Positions 9,109 to 18,603 of a stretch of 64,000 nucleotides of DNA are shown in pieces (positions within the stretch are counted from its first letter, which is position 1; every line of letters starts with the position of its first letter). Source of the DNA: Aestuariirhabdus litorea. GTDB lineage: Bacteria > Pseudomonadota > Gammaproteobacteria > Pseudomonadales > Aestuariirhabdaceae. The position numbers were made by a program, and so were the translations under genes. The notes under the pieces were generated by a model, which ran no database searches, was not told where the DNA came from, and saw nothing but the letters and a program-made list of their open reading frames with translations. The stretch is taken from the NCBI RefSeq assembly GCF_003864255.1, contig NZ_QWEZ01000002.1:1302001-1366000 (forward strand), in the 5' to 3' direction.

Positions 9109-10962
9109 TCAGTTAAGGCTTTCCCGCTTGGCCCTGATCAGTTCTTTGAGGGTCTGTTTCTCGTCGCTGGTCAGTGCCCCCTGGTTGTCGCTCACCAACT
9201 TGTTCATGCGCTGGTGGTTATGGTTCTGGCGCGCCTGGGCATCGATTCGGCGCATGATCTCCGCGTAGAGGGTGGCCGGGTCCTCTGTGGGCAGTTCGGG
9301 GTTGCGGTGGGCGGGCGCCAGCACCTCTTCCAGCAGCTCGGTGGCGTAGAGCTCCCCCAGTAGCGCTCCCAGCGAGGGCTGTGGATGGGACTGCAGGGAC
9401 TTGATCACCCGTAGCAGGGTGTGGATGGCTGCGTCCTGGCTGAGCTCCAGTGCATCGATGGCCGGTGTCTTGTGCACAATCTGCGGGTAGCGAAGCAGCA
9501 AAAAGAGCGCCTGCTGGGTGGGCTTGAGGATGCCGAGGCTAACCTCGTGGCGCTGCCGGGGCTGGTTGTTGAACGGGGCCCGGCTGAAGTGGGCGGGCGT
9601 TTCACTCTGGGGGGGGCGTTGCGCAGGGCGCGCTTCGGCAGTTGTGGTGACGGGTGCCTCGTCAATGCGCTCGCGCAGCTCCTGGGCTTCGAGCCCGGTG
9701 AGGTTGGCGAGCCGGCGTTGCATCAGGCTGCGGAAGGTGCCCACGGGCAGCTGCTGCAGCAGCGGAATCGCCAGTTTGGTCAGTTGGGCGCTGCCAGCGG
9801 GGCTGTCGAGGTCGAGATCCTGGCTGAGGTGCTCAAACAGGAAACGGTCCAGTGGCAGGGCCTGATCCTGGATGCGGGCGCGCAGGCCGTTGGCCCCCTC
9901 TTTCTGCACCAGGCTGTCGGGGTCTTCCCCCTCGGGCAGGAAGAGGAAGCGGCACTGGCGACCGTCGTCCATTAGCGACAGGCAGGACTCCAGGGCTCGC
10001 CAGGCGGCCTTGCGCCCGGCGGCGTCGCCGTCGAAGCAGAAAATGATCTCGGGTACCAGTTTGAAGAGACGCTGGATATGGTCGGCGGTAGTGGCGGTAC
10101 CCAGAGTGGCCACGGCGTTGTGGATGCCGTGTTGTGCCAGGGCCACCACATCCATGTAGCCCTCGACCACCAGCAGCTGTTGCAGTTGGCGGTTGGCCTG
10201 GCGCGCTTCGTAGAGTCCGTAGAGCTCCTGTCCCTTATGAAAGACCGGAGTTTCCGGTGAGTTGAGGTATTTGGGCTTGTCGTCCCCCAGCACTCGGCCA
10301 CCAAAGCCGATGGTGCGCCCACGGGGATCGCGGATCGGGAAGATGATACGGTCGCGAAAACGGTCGTAGCGCGTACCCTTCTCCTCGTTTTCCACCAGTA
10401 GACCCACCTCTAATAACTCGGCTTCGCCCTGTTCGGGGGTTTTGAGGGCCTGCAGCAGGTTGTCCCAGCCCGGCGGAGCGTAGCCAATGCCGAACTGGCG
10501 GGCGATGGCCCCCGACAGTTTGCGCTGTTTGAGGTAGTTGACGGCGCGGGGGCGCGCTTCGTGCTCGCGCAGCTGTTGCTGGAAGTATTGGCTGGCGCTT
10601 TCAAGCAGGTCGAAGATGCGGGTAAAACGCTGCTTCTGTTCGGGGCTGTTTCCACTGCTGGTGTCGCGGGGAACCTCGAGTCCCAGCTTGTTGGCCAGTT
10701 CTTCGACCGCTTCGGGAAAATCCAGGCGGTCAAACTCCATCACGAAGCCGATGGCATTGCCGGCGGCGCCACAACCAAAACAGTAGTAGAACTGCTTATC
10801 GGCATTGACGCTGAACGAGGGGGATTTTTCCTGGTGGAAGGGGCACAGGGCCGAATGGTTCTTGCCGGACTTTTTCAGTTTCAGGCGGGCGCTGACCACA
10901 TCGACAATGTCGGTCCGCGCCAACAGGTCGTCAATAAAGGGTTGTGGAATCAAGCCGGCCAT
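9109..10962 (-). CDS. dnaG: DNA primase DnaG
   Basis: DnaG makes RNA primers at the replication fork. The 617-residue product has the N-terminal zinc-binding domain (CPFH...CFGCG, residues about 40-64) and the catalytic core with the TOPRIM segment [16 protein letters not shown] and [10 protein letters not shown]. The C-terminal DnaB helicase-binding region is less conserved, as usual, and is preceded by a Pro/Gln/Thr-rich linker (around 430-470). It is the third gene of the macromolecular-synthesis operon, 90 nt downstream of yqeY. Confidence 0.98.
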   Translation of the reverse strand: MAGLIPQPFIDDLLARTDIVDVVSARLKLKKSGKNHSALCPFHQEKSPSFSVNADKQFYYCFGCGAAGNAIGFVMEFDRLDFPEAVEELANKLGLEVPRDTSSGNSPEQKQRFTRIFDLLESASQYFQQQLREHEARPRAVNYLKQRKLSGAIARQFGIGYAPPGWDNLLQALKTPEQGEAELLEVGLLVENEEKGTRYDRFRDRIIFPIRDPRGRTIGFGGRVLGDDKPKYLNSPETPVFHKGQELYGLYEARQANRQLQQLLVVEGYMDVVALAQHGIHNAVATLGTATTADHIQRLFKLVPEIIFCFDGDAAGRKAAWRALESCLSLMDDGRQCRFLFLPEGEDPDSLVQKEGANGLRARIQDQALPLDRFLFEHLSQDLDLDSPAGSAQLTKLAIPLLQQLPVGTFRSLMQRRLANLTGLEAQELRERIDEAPVTTTAEARPAQRPPQSETPAHFSRAPFNNQPRQRHEVSLGILKPTQQALFLLLRYPQIVHKTPAIDALELSQDAAIHTLLRVIKSLQSHPQPSLGALLGELYATELLEEVLAPAHRNPELPTEDPATLYAEIMRRIDAQARQNHNHQRMNKLVSDNQGALTSDEKQTLKELIRAKRESLN

Positions 10963-11052
10963 TGCTGGTGTGCTACCCGATGATGTGAGTCGGCCAGTGT
11001 ATCACGCTGTGGGGAGATCTGTGTGGCAGAAGACTCTGCACTGGGGAGTGGA

Positions 11053-11499
11053 TCAGGCGAGGGTGGCCTTGATCATCTTGCTGACGTCGCCCATATCGGC
11101 GCGACCCTGCAGCTGGGCCTTGAGTGCACCCATGACCTTGCCCATATCCTGCATGGACTGGGCGCCGGTGGCGCGAATGGTGTCGTCAATCAGGGCCTGG
11201 ATCTCTTCCTGGCTCAGCTGAGCGGGGAGGAACTCTTGCAGAACAGTCACCTCGTAAGCTTCCTGTTCTGCAAGTTCGTCTCGTCCGGCGTCCTGGTACT
11301 GAGAGCAGGCATCGCGGCGCTGCTTGACCATTTTGTCGAGAATTGCCAATGAGCGAGCCTCGTCGACCTCAATGCGTTCATCCACTTCGATACGCTTGAA
11401 TTCGGCGAGGGCCATGCGCACCACGCCCAGGCGAGCCTTATCTTTGGCTCGCATGGCCTCTTTCATCGCCTCGTTGAGGCGTTGCTTGGTGCTGCTCAT
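11053..11499 (-). CDS. yqeY: GatB/YqeY-domain protein
   Basis: This 148-residue helical protein consists of a YqeY domain, related to the tRNA-binding tail of the GatB amidotransferase subunit. Its cellular role is not established. The sequence KEAMRAKDKARLGVVRMALAE and the end GRADMGDVSKMIKATL are typical. In pseudomonads and relatives this gene sits between rpsU and dnaG, exactly as here (23 nt after rpsU), whereas E. coli lacks it at this place. Confidence 0.93.
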   Translation of the reverse strand: MSSTKQRLNEAMKEAMRAKDKARLGVVRMALAEFKRIEVDERIEVDEARSLAILDKMVKQRRDACSQYQDAGRDELAEQEAYEVTVLQEFLPAQLSQEEIQALIDDTIRATGAQSMQDMGKVMGALKAQLQGRADMGDVSKMIKATLA

Positions 11500-11522
11500 T
11501 GGAATCGGGACGGGATCAGCAA

Positions 11523-11738
11523 TTAGTAGAGGCGAGTCTGACGACGCTGATCACGGGAAGCCTTCTTGGCGTGACGCTTGATAGCGGCTGCTTTGGCACG
11601 CTTACGCACGGTAGTGGGCTTCTCGTAGTGCTCACGGCCACGAACTTCAGCCAGAACCCCGGCCTTCTCGCAGGAGCGCTTGAACCGACGCAGGGCAATG
11701 TCAAAAGGCTCGTTTTCTTTAACTTTTACCGCAGGCAT
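11523..11738 (-). CDS. rpsU: 30S ribosomal protein S21
   Basis: S21 is a small basic 30S protein needed for initiation on natural mRNAs. The 71 residues match the family closely ([20 protein letters not shown], then CEKAGVL, with a basic C-terminus). The Shine-Dalgarno AGGAAGGTGA lies just before the ATG. It is the first gene of rpsU-yqeY-dnaG-rpoD. Confidence 0.99.
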   Translation of the reverse strand: MPAVKVKENEPFDIALRRFKRSCEKAGVLAEVRGREHYEKPTTVRKRAKAAAIKRHAKKASRDQRRQTRLY

Positions 11739-11785
11739 TAGGTAATCACCTTCCTATTAAATGTGGTTTTAAGTAACTCAAGATT

Positions 11786-11804
11786 TTGGTGGTAATTCCA
11801 CCAA
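11786..11804 (-). promoter_or_regulatory. Hairpin in the rpsU leader
   Basis: TTGGTGG (11786-11792) and CCACCAA (11798-11804) form a perfect 7-bp stem with a 5-nt loop, about 50 nt upstream of rpsU and downstream of its probable promoter. It may be an mRNA stability or regulatory element; no T run follows on the minus strand. Confidence 0.4.
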
Positions 11805-11824
11805 TCCCTCTATCAGGGGAGCGC

Positions 11825-11853
11825 ATGTTACTGCCTTTGGTCAGTAAATGCAA
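11825..11853 (-). promoter_or_regulatory. Probable promoter of the rpsU-dnaG-rpoD operon
   Basis: Reading the minus strand: -35 TTGCAT (11853-11848), a 17-nt spacer, and -10 TAACAT (11830-11825), about 90 nt upstream of rpsU. The score is moderate and the position fits the head of the operon. Confidence 0.5.
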
Positions 11854-11917
11854 AGTGGCTTGTTAAAAAATAGCACGCAGGGGACGGTGGTCCAAAGATG
11901 CAATCCCGTAACCATGG

Positions 11918-11939
11918 CAGTATGATTCGCGCCATACTG
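11918..11939. promoter_or_regulatory. Palindrome upstream of tsaD
   Basis: CAGTATG (11918-11924) and CATACTG (11933-11939) form a perfect inverted repeat with an 8-nt spacer, 28 nt before the tsaD ATG. It could be an operator or a hairpin in the tsaD leader. No regulator can be named from it. Confidence 0.35.
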
Positions 11940-11967
11940 TTAGCGGTGGCCGAAGAGTGAGGGTGTA

Positions 11968-13026
11968 ATGAAGGTTCTGGGGATTGAAACCTCCTGTGAC
12001 GAGACGGGGATTGCGCTGTACGACAGCGACCACGGCCTTTTGGCCGACGCCCTGTTCAGCCAGACCGAGATGCATGCGGAGTACGGCGGGGTGGTCCCCG
12101 AGTTGGCCTCCCGCGACCATGTGCAGCGGGTATTGCCACTGATCCAGCAGGTGTTGGCGCAGGCCGGGCTGGAACGCAGCGCCATCGATGCCATCGCCTA
12201 TACCGCCGGACCGGGGCTGATCGGTGCGCTGATGGTGGGCAGTTGCACTGCGCAGGCACTGGCTTACAGCTGGGGGATCCCTGCGCTGGGGGTGCATCAT
12301 ATGGAAGGGCATCTGCTGGCCCCCATGCTGGAGGAGAATCCGCCTGCGTTTCCCTTTGTCGCGCTGCTGGTCTCCGGTGGCCATACCCAACTGGTGGAGG
12401 TGGACGGTATCGGCTGCTATCGCCTGCTGGGGGAATCCCTCGACGACGCGGCCGGTGAAGCCTTCGATAAGGCTGCCAAGATGATGGGGCTTGATTACCC
12501 GGGGGGCCCCCGTATTGCCGCCCTGGCCCAACAGGGGCAGGGCGGTCGCTTCAAGTTTCCGCGGCCGATGACCGATCGTCCCGGGCTTGACTTCAGCTTC
12601 AGCGGTCTTAAAACCTTTACCCTTAATACGGTCGCCGAGCACAGCCGCGATGGCCAGTGTGACCCCCAGACCCGGGCCGATATCTGCCGTGCCTTCGAGG
12701 AGGCTGTGGTGGATACCCTGGTGATCAAGTGCCGGCGGGCGCTTCAACAGACCGGGCTCAAGCGGTTGGTGATCGCCGGTGGCGTCAGCGCCAACCGGCG
12801 CTTGCGGGAGGGGCTCGACGCCATGGCGCGCAAGTTGGGTGGCGAGCTGTTCTACGCCCGCCCCGAATTTTGCACCGACAATGGTGCCATGATCGCCTAT
12901 GCCGGCTGCCAGCGCCTGCTGGCCGGGGAGCGCGAAACACTGGGCAGTAAGCCGCGCCCCCGCTGGCCGATGGAGACCCTGTCGCCACTGCCGAAAGCCG
13001 ATACAGGAGGCGATTTGCGTGGATAG
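11968..13026 (+). CDS. tsaD: tRNA N6-adenosine threonylcarbamoyltransferase TsaD
   Basis: TsaD is the catalytic subunit that transfers threonylcarbamoyl to A37 of ANN-decoding tRNAs, acting with TsaB and TsaE. The 352-residue product starts [17 protein letters not shown] and has the metal-binding HHMEGH motif (His111 and His115) plus [10 protein letters not shown] and [10 protein letters not shown]. It diverges from rpsU, as in most gammaproteobacteria. Its last 8 nt overlap the start of folB. Confidence 0.98.
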   Translation: MKVLGIETSCDETGIALYDSDHGLLADALFSQTEMHAEYGGVVPELASRDHVQRVLPLIQQVLAQAGLERSAIDAIAYTAGPGLIGALMVGSCTAQALAYSWGIPALGVHHMEGHLLAPMLEENPPAFPFVALLVSGGHTQLVEVDGIGCYRLLGESLDDAAGEAFDKAAKMMGLDYPGGPRIAALAQQGQGGRFKFPRPMTDRPGLDFSFSGLKTFTLNTVAEHSRDGQCDPQTRADICRAFEEAVVDTLVIKCRRALQQTGLKRLVIAGGVSANRRLREGLDAMARKLGGELFYARPEFCTDNGAMIAYAGCQRLLAGERETLGSKPRPRWPMETLSPLPKADTGGDLRG

Positions 13027-13378
13027 GGTTCGCATTGAAGAGCTGGCCGTGGAGGTGGTGATCGGGGTCTACGACTGGGAACGGGAGCAGACCCAGCCGC
13101 TGCTGCTGGACTTGTGGCTTGAGACCGATTTCAGCGCCGCCTTCGCCTCCGATGCCCTCGAGGATGCCCTTAACTACGCCGATATTGCCGAGCGGGTGCG
13201 CGCTTTCTGCGAGGCCAGCCGTTACCAGCTGCTGGAGACCCTGGCGGGGGCTGTCCTGCGCCTGTTACTGGAACAGTACAACGCCTCCCGGGCTGGGGTG
13301 CGAATTCGCAAGCCGCGGGCGATCGCTCCGGCGATGGCGGTGATTGAGTGTGAGCGGGGGCGGGATTTCCTTGAGTGA
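13019..13378 (+). CDS. folB: Dihydroneopterin aldolase FolB
   Basis: FolB cleaves (and epimerises) 7,8-dihydroneopterin to 6-hydroxymethyl-dihydropterin in folate synthesis. The GTG at 13019 is chosen because AGGAGG lies 8 nt upstream and because the protein then begins [20 protein letters not shown], giving the normal 119 residues; the longer open frame inside tsaD is not coding. The family motifs [10 protein letters not shown] and ETLAGAV are present. It overlaps tsaD by 8 nt and folK by 8 nt, implying translational coupling. Confidence 0.95.
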   Translation: MDRVRIEELAVEVVIGVYDWEREQTQPLLLDLWLETDFSAAFASDALEDALNYADIAERVRAFCEASRYQLLETLAGAVLRLLLEQYNASRAGVRIRKPRAIAPAMAVIECERGRDFLE

Positions 13379-13898
13379 GCGTTTCGGTTACCTGATCGGG
13401 GTGGGCAGCAATCTCTCCCCGCGCGACAACTGCGAGCAGGTGGTGGGGGCGGTGCTGGCCTGCTTCGGGCGTTTGAGCCTCAGCAGCGCGGTCCATACCG
13501 AGCCGGTGGGGGTCAGTACCCCCAACGCCTTCATCAACCTGATGCTCTACATCGAGACCGACTGGCCCGCCGAGCGGCTCAAGGACTGGACCAACGCGCT
13601 GGAGGAGCGGCTGGGACGTGACCGCAGCCACCCCGAGCGCAAAATGATTGACCGACCGGCGGACCTGGACACCCTGCAGCAGCTGGTCCCCGGGCAGGCG
13701 CTGCAGCCGGAGCTGATCCGCGAGTCCTACTACCGCGACATTGTGCGGGAGCTGGCGGCGCACCTTGAGGGGGCGGCGCCCCGTCCCACTGCGCTGCCTG
13801 TCTGCCGCCTGCGGCTGATGGATGGCTCAGAGGTGGGCGATGGAGCGGCCACCATCCACCTTGATCGTGCTACCGGTCGTATAGGGATTGTCCAGTAG
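13371..13898 (+). CDS. Divergent HPPK-like protein (FolK family)
   Basis: HPPK pyrophosphorylates 6-hydroxymethyl-dihydropterin in the step after FolB. The product (about 175 residues) has the N-terminal motif YLIGVGSNLSPRDN, the middle TEPVGVSTPNAFINL and an Mg-binding-like DLD in RPADLDTL. The second half is unlike standard FolK: no VPHP box, and a C-terminus with no recognisable HPPK features. The start is uncertain: TTG 13371 gives the usual N-terminus; GTG 13350 or TTG 13344 are alternatives. Its 3' end overlaps folM, on the opposite strand, by 72 nt. Confidence 0.75.
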   Translation: MSERFGYLIGVGSNLSPRDNCEQVVGAVLACFGRLSLSSAVHTEPVGVSTPNAFINLMLYIETDWPAERLKDWTNALEERLGRDRSHPERKMIDRPADLDTLQQLVPGQALQPELIRESYYRDIVRELAAHLEGAAPRPTALPVCRLRLMDGSEVGDGAATIHLDRATGRIGIVQ

Positions 13899-14546
13899 CG
13901 CCTGCAGTGCCAGGTAGATCGCCTCTTCGCCGCCCTCGCTCCTGAGCAGGGTCTGGCCGATGATCTGTTGCTTCACCGCCTCGCTGTGCCACTCCTTGAA
14001 GCGGATGGGACCCGGCGCGATAGCGTTCACCTTGACCTTGGGAGCCAGCTGTTTGGCGAAGGAGAGGCTGAGGTTGGCCAGCCCCGCTTTGCTGGCGCAG
14101 TAGATATCGAAGGCCGGGTTGGGATTGTCGGCAAAGATGTCGGTGATGTGAACGATATCGCTGTGGAGGGCCTGGCTGCGGTTCAACGCCTCGGCCAGTG
14201 CCCGGTTGAGCCGGTAGGGGGCCAGCATATGGATCCTGTAGAAGCGTTCGAACAGGGCGCTCGCCTCGGCCGGATCGTCTGGGGTGGTTTCGAAGGCCGA
14301 GGCGTTGTGAACCAGGGCGCGCACCGAGTGGCAGCGCTGGCGCAGCTCCTCGGCGAGTTGCTCGATCCCCTCGGGGCATGCGAGGTCTGCCTGCAGGCAG
14401 GGGATGCCCTGGTGCTGCAGCTGCTCAAGCTCCGGGCGCTCGCTGTGGTAGTGGGCCAGTACCCTGTAGCCCTGCTGCTTGAGGCGCAGGGCGCAATGGA
14501 GGCCGACGCGGGTGCCGGCGCCGGTGATGATCACCACCTCATCCAT
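13827..14546 (-). CDS. folM: Dihydromonapterin reductase FolM
   Basis: A short-chain dehydrogenase that reduces dihydromonapterin (and weakly dihydrofolate) with NADPH. The 239-residue product has the Rossmann motif [16 protein letters not shown], the active-site segment D-I-Y-C-A-S-K and APGPI after it. The THRVG-like start of the nucleotide site and [11 protein letters not shown] match FolM rather than FabG. It overlaps cca by 8 nt on the same strand, so it is likely cotranscribed with it, and faces folB-folK, giving a local pterin gene group. Confidence 0.88.
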   Translation of the reverse strand: MDEVVIITGAGTRVGLHCALRLKQQGYRVLAHYHSERPELEQLQHQGIPCLQADLACPEGIEQLAEELRQRCHSVRALVHNASAFETTPDDPAEASALFERFYRIHMLAPYRLNRALAEALNRSQALHSDIVHITDIFADNPNPAFDIYCASKAGLANLSLSFAKQLAPKVKVNAIAPGPIRFKEWHSEAVKQQIIGQTLLRSEGGEEAIYLALQALLDNPYTTGSTIKVDGGRSIAHL

Positions 14547-15696
14547 GGCTGGCTCCTTGACGGGGTTGTTGTTCGATCCATTGGCGGGCCAGCTCTATAC
14601 GGCGCTGCCTGAGCGCCTCACCGAGGGCTGCTCCCTGTATCCCCTGCTGCATGAGGGCACGGGCATCGATCGACCGCGCCTGCTCGAGCAGCCCCAGGAC
14701 ACTGGTCGGCAAACTGCTGCACTGGAGCAGCTCGCCCAGTAGCCGGGCACACTCCAGCAGTTGCTGCAGGCGCTGCGGCCGACGCAGGCCGTCGAGCTGC
14801 TCCAGCAGCTGCCATAAAGACTCGGCTTGAGAGGCAGGCTGGTGCAGCTCGGGCAGGTGGCGGTTAAACATCAGCGCCAGCTCGCGAAACTCTTGTGGTA
14901 CCCGCAGCCGCTCGGCCAAACGTTGCAGGGCGGTGCAATCCTCCTCCGTCGCCGCCAGGCTTTGCAGCGAGACCAGGGCAAAACGGTGCAGGGAGGGCAG
15001 TGCCTGCTCCTGGGCCAGTCGCAGGGCACGCAGGGGCAGCTGCTGCAGGCGCTCAAGCGCCACCTCGATCTCCGGCATCAGGACCCCCAGGGCGCCGCAG
15101 TCGCTGAGAACCTTAAAGTAGTGATCGGCGTCGGGTTCGCCAAGCGCCGACAGGGTCTCCTGCCAGACGCGCTCAGGCACCAGGTGTGCCAGCTCTCCCG
15201 ACTCGACCATGGCGCCCATCAGAGCCTGGGTCTCTTCGGCAATGTGAAAGCCCAGGTGGTGGTAGCGGGCGCAGAAGCGGGCGACCCGTAAGACCCGCAG
15301 CGGGTCCTCGGCAAAGGCCGCCGAGACGTGACGCAGGCAACGGTTTTCAAGGTCGCGGGCACCCTGGTAGGGATCGATCAACTGGCCCGACTCGTCCATC
15401 GCCATGGCGTTGATGGTAAGGTCCCGGCGCAGCAGGTCCTCCTCCAGGGTGACGTCGGGAGCGGCATGAAACTCGAAACCGGTGTAGCCATGACCACTCT
15501 TGCGCTCGGTGCGGGCCAGGGCATACTCCTCACGGGTTTTGGGGTGCAGGAAAACCGGGAAATCGCGGCCGACCGCCTTGAAGCCCTCCGCCTCCATCTG
15601 CCGGGCATCGGCTCCCACCACGACCCAGTCACGGTCTTTGACCCCCAGGCCCAGCATGGCGTCTCGCACAGCACCTCCCACCAAATAGGTTTTCAT
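14539..15696 (-). CDS. cca: CCA-adding tRNA nucleotidyltransferase
   Basis: Adds or repairs the 3' CCA of tRNAs. The 385-residue class II enzyme starts [16 protein letters not shown], has the catalytic D-R-D-W motif, [10 protein letters not shown] and the neck motif [12 protein letters not shown]. It is shorter than the E. coli protein and has no C-terminal HD phosphohydrolase domain; the C-terminus is Gln/Leu-rich helical. Upstream of a 3'-overlapping folM. Confidence 0.95.
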   Translation of the reverse strand: MKTYLVGGAVRDAMLGLGVKDRDWVVVGADARQMEAEGFKAVGRDFPVFLHPKTREEYALARTERKSGHGYTGFEFHAAPDVTLEEDLLRRDLTINAMAMDESGQLIDPYQGARDLENRCLRHVSAAFAEDPLRVLRVARFCARYHHLGFHIAEETQALMGAMVESGELAHLVPERVWQETLSALGEPDADHYFKVLSDCGALGVLMPEIEVALERLQQLPLRALRLAQEQALPSLHRFALVSLQSLAATEEDCTALQRLAERLRVPQEFRELALMFNRHLPELHQPASQAESLWQLLEQLDGLRRPQRLQQLLECARLLGELLQCSSLPTSVLGLLEQARSIDARALMQQGIQGAALGEALRQRRIELARQWIEQQPRQGASHG

Positions 15697-15814
15697 CGGG
15701 CGTGACTCCGTTGCAGGGGGCGGGGGCAGTGCATACTAAGGGCTCCGGTGGTCGAGGATGGGGGCAGTGTAACCGGAGCCCGCTCGATAACAACAGTAAA
15801 AAGTCCAGCGGGGA

Positions 15815-15992
15815 TTGACCCCCGGAGTTCGCGCCGGCACACTGCGGCCATGGCTGTTCACACGCTCTATTGCTACCCGTCTTTCCTGCTCCCGCTCTTT
15901 CGAGCCTGGGGCCGATGGCCTGCGTCGCAACAGGGGGGATGAATCGTCCCCGTATTTGACCAGGCCGCAGCGATTCCCCTGCGGTTTTTTTT
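15815..15992 (+). ncRNA. Candidate small RNA or structured leader
   Basis: The 356-nt gap between cca and the transporter holds a possible promoter (-35 TTGACC at 15815-15820, 17-nt spacer, weak -10 CACACT), a hairpin GGGGA...TCCCC (about 15935-15951) and a strong terminator at 15965-15992, all before the next gene's Shine-Dalgarno. A transcript of about 140 nt would result. A 30-codon ORF starting at 15850 lies inside but has no Shine-Dalgarno. It does not match 6S, 4.5S, tmRNA or RNase P RNA as far as I can recognise. Confidence 0.3.
15965..15992 (+). terminator. Rho-independent terminator upstream of the DMT transporter
   Basis: CCGCAG (15965-15970) pairs with CTGCGG (15979-15984), followed by eight T. 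No annotated plus-strand gene precedes it, so it ends either an unrecognised short RNA or acts as an attenuator for the next gene. Confidence 0.75.
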
Positions 15993-16052
15993 GCCCCGCC
16001 GTTGGCGGGAATCGGTGAAAGGATAGCACCGAGCCTGCCGGGAGGAGTCCAG

Positions 16053-16970
16053 GTGAAACTGTTATTGGCCTACATCGGGGTGGTATTGATCTGGTCCACC
16101 ACCCCCCTGGGGATCAAGTGGAGCGTCGAAAGCGCCTACTTCGTTGACGCCCTGTTTGGGCGCATGGCTCTGGCGGCACTCTTCTCCTGGCTGTTGTTAC
16201 GGCTTCGGGGTGGACGTCTGTGCTGGCGAGGAACGGCGCTGCGCAGCTACCTGGCGGCCAGCCTGGGGATCTGGGGCTGCATGCTGATGGTCTACTGGTC
16301 GGCGCAGACCCTGCCCTCGGGGGTAATGTCGGTGCTGTTCGGGCTCTCCCCCTTGATGACCGGAGTGATCGCGACCCTGGTGCTGGGGGAGCGTGCCTTT
16401 ACCCCGCTGCGTCTGTTGAGCCTGTTGCTGGCCCTCGCCGGCCTGGTGGTGGTGTTTTCCGGCGACCTGGCGGTGGGAGAGGGGCAGTGGCCTGCGCTGC
16501 TGGTAAATCTGACGGCGGTGGCGCTGTTCTGCGTCAGCGCGGTCTGGGTCAAGCGGGTGGACGCGGCGGTGGGTCCGCAGCAGCAGGCCACCGGCTCGCT
16601 GCTGGTGTCGATACCTGTGTTTGTGCTCTTCTGGGGCCTGCTGAGCCCGGCGGAGCCGGTGATGCCCGGGACCCGTTCATTGCTGGCCATCGCCTACCTG
16701 GCACTGTTCGGCTCGGTGATCGGCTTTGTGCTCTATTTCTATATCCTGCGCAATATGACGGCCAGCCAGGTCTCTTTGATCCCCATGATGACCCCCTGTA
16801 TGGCGCTTTTCCTGGGCTATCTACTGAACGATGAGGCGCTTGCCACCACCACCCTGGTGGGGGCCGCGATGATTGTCTCGGCCCTGGGGCTCTACTTTGG
16901 CGAGGGGATGGTACCCCGCGCCAGCGGGGCTTTAACGAAATTCCGGCAACGGGCACTGGAGCGTCGTTAA
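16053..16970 (+). CDS. DMT-superfamily transporter (EamA domains)
   Basis: Inner-membrane carrier of the drug/metabolite transporter superfamily, with about ten predicted membrane helices in two EamA repeats. The GTG at 16053 is preferred because GGAGGAG lies 6 nt before it; the protein then begins VKLLLAYIGVVLIWSTTPLG (305 residues). Substrate unknown: EamA proteins export amino acids, nucleobases and other small metabolites. It converges on apaH, with a 39-nt tail overlap. Confidence 0.85.
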   Translation: MKLLLAYIGVVLIWSTTPLGIKWSVESAYFVDALFGRMALAALFSWLLLRLRGGRLCWRGTALRSYLAASLGIWGCMLMVYWSAQTLPSGVMSVLFGLSPLMTGVIATLVLGERAFTPLRLLSLLLALAGLVVVFSGDLAVGEGQWPALLVNLTAVALFCVSAVWVKRVDAAVGPQQQATGSLLVSIPVFVLFWGLLSPAEPVMPGTRSLLAIAYLALFGSVIGFVLYFYILRNMTASQVSLIPMMTPCMALFLGYLLNDEALATTTLVGAAMIVSALGLYFGEGMVPRASGALTKFRQRALERR

Positions 16971-17756
16971 GCGTCCGCTTTCCAGTTCCATGGCGGTCAG
17001 TTGTCCGCCCCACACGCAGCCCGTGTCGAGGGCAAACACATTGGGGTGGCACGCCTTGCCTTCCAGGGCCGCCCAGTGGCCGAACAGGATGCGCTGGTCG
17101 TCGCTCTTGCGCCGGGGGTGGCTGTACCAGGGCAGGAACCCCTTGGGGGGATCATCCGGTCCGTTTTTCTGGTCCAGGTTGAGGGTGCCATCGGCGCGGC
17201 AGAAGCGCATGCGGGTCAGGTAGTTGATGATCACGCGCAGGCGCGCCCAGCCCTTGAGGTTCTTGTGCCAGCAGGCCGGCTCGTCACCGTACATATTACC
17301 CAGCAGTTTGCGGTAGTTGTCGCTGCGCAGTACTGACTCCACCTCGGCTGCCCGGTTGAGCGCCGCCTTGAGGGACCAGATCGGTGGGATGCCCGCATGC
17401 ACCAGGGTGTAGTTGAGCCGCGGGCAATGGTGGATGAGGGGCAGGTGGCGCAGCCAGTGCAGCAGCTCATCGCGGTCCGGGGCCTCCAGTATGGCGGTCA
17501 GGGTATCCTGGCGTCGATCCCGCATCACCTCGTTGGCGACCGCCAGCAGGTGCAGGTCGTGGTTGCCCAACACCGCTATGCAACGATCCCCCAGCCCCTT
17601 GAGAAAACGCAGGGTCTCTAGGGACTGGGGTCCCCGGTTGACCAGGTCGCCGGCGATCCACAGGCGGTCCTCGTCGGGGTCGAACTCGACCAGGGCCAGC
17701 AGATCCTCCAGCTGGTCAAAGCAGCCCTGGATATCGCCTATTGCATAGGTGGACAT
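16932..17756 (-). CDS. apaH: Symmetrical bis(5'-nucleosyl)-tetraphosphatase ApaH
   Basis: Hydrolyses Ap4A to two ADP (and can remove Np4 caps from RNA). The 274-residue product has the phosphoesterase motifs AIGDIQGC (residues 5-12), GDLVNRGP and GNHDLHLL in order. It lies 9 nt downstream of rsmA. In many gammaproteobacteria apaG sits between rsmA and apaH; it is absent here. Confidence 0.97.
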   Translation of the reverse strand: MSTYAIGDIQGCFDQLEDLLALVEFDPDEDRLWIAGDLVNRGPQSLETLRFLKGLGDRCIAVLGNHDLHLLAVANEVMRDRRQDTLTAILEAPDRDELLHWLRHLPLIHHCPRLNYTLVHAGIPPIWSLKAALNRAAEVESVLRSDNYRKLLGNMYGDEPACWHKNLKGWARLRVIINYLTRMRFCRADGTLNLDQKNGPDDPPKGFLPWYSHPRRKSDDQRILFGHWAALEGKACHPNVFALDTGCVWGGQLTAMELESGRLTTLQCPLPEFR

Positions 17757-17765
17757 GGCGGCCCC

Positions 17766-18587
17766 TTACTCCTCGTCGCCACTACTGGCCCGCTCCGCGA
17801 GGCGATCGCTGATGGCTACAAACTGGGCGAGGGAGACACGCTCGGGGCGGGTTCCGGAGTCGATCCCCAGGGCATCGATACTGTCGGCGTCGATGAGGGT
17901 TTTGAGCGCGTTGCGAAGGGTCTTGCGGCGCTGGGTAAAAGCGGTGCGTACCACCTGTTGCAGCAAACTCACATCCCTGGCCGGATGCGGCAGCTCGGTA
18001 TGGGGGCGCAGGCGAACGATGGCGGACTCCACTTTGGGGGCCGGGTTGAAGGCACCCGAGCCGACCGGGAACAGAAAGTCCACCTGGCAGTAGTACTGCA
18101 CCATGATGCCCAGGCGTCCGTAGTGATTGTCGCCGGGGCCGGCGGCCAAACGGTCCACCACCTCCTTCTGCAGCATGAAGTGCATATCCTCGATCAGCGA
18201 CTGGTAGCTGAGCAGGTGGAACATCAGCGGGGTGGAGATGTTGTAGGGCAGGTTGCCGATGATGCGCAGCTTTTCACCGTCGCGCTGCAGGCTGCTGAAG
18301 TCGAAACGCAGGGCGTCCCCCTGGTGCAGGGCGAAGTTGTCCTTGAGGGCGAACTGGGCCAACAGGATGGGCACCAGGTCCTGATCCAGCTCCACCACGT
18401 CGAGCTGGGCCCCGGAATCCACCAGGTCCCGAGTGAGGGCGCCCTGGCCGGGGCCGATCTCCACCAGGTGGTCACCTGTCTTGGGGGCAATGGAGCGGAT
18501 GATGCGGTTGATAACACCGGCATCGTGGAGGAAATTCTGGCCGAAGCGTTTGCGAGCGCGATGCTCAAACGGCGATTTATGGGACAT
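17766..18587 (-). CDS. rsmA: 16S rRNA dimethyladenosine transferase RsmA (KsgA)
   Basis: Dimethylates A1518 and A1519 of 16S rRNA late in 30S assembly. The 273-residue product begins with a basic segment (HRARKRFGQNFLHDAGVINR), then the SAM motif VEIGPGQGALT and the catalytic IIGNLPYNIST. It is 16 nt downstream of pdxA and 9 nt upstream of apaH, in the lptD-surA-pdxA-rsmA-apaH cluster. Confidence 0.98.
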   Translation of the reverse strand: MSHKSPFEHRARKRFGQNFLHDAGVINRIIRSIAPKTGDHLVEIGPGQGALTRDLVDSGAQLDVVELDQDLVPILLAQFALKDNFALHQGDALRFDFSSLQRDGEKLRIIGNLPYNISTPLMFHLLSYQSLIEDMHFMLQKEVVDRLAAGPGDNHYGRLGIMVQYYCQVDFLFPVGSGAFNPAPKVESAIVRLRPHTELPHPARDVSLLQQVVRTAFTQRRKTLRNALKTLIDADSIDALGIDSGTRPERVSLAQFVAISDRLAERASSGDEE

Positions 18588-18603
18588 GCGGTCTCTCAGT
18601 GAA

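Noticed and set aside
12899-13018. N-terminal extension of FolB inside tsaD
   Set aside because: The extension translates the tsaD 3' end in another frame; AGGAGG and family length fix the start at 13019.
15750-16000. 6S RNA, 4.5S RNA or tmRNA in the cca-transporter gap
   Set aside because: None of the conserved segments of these RNAs could be recognised; only an unnamed candidate is reported.
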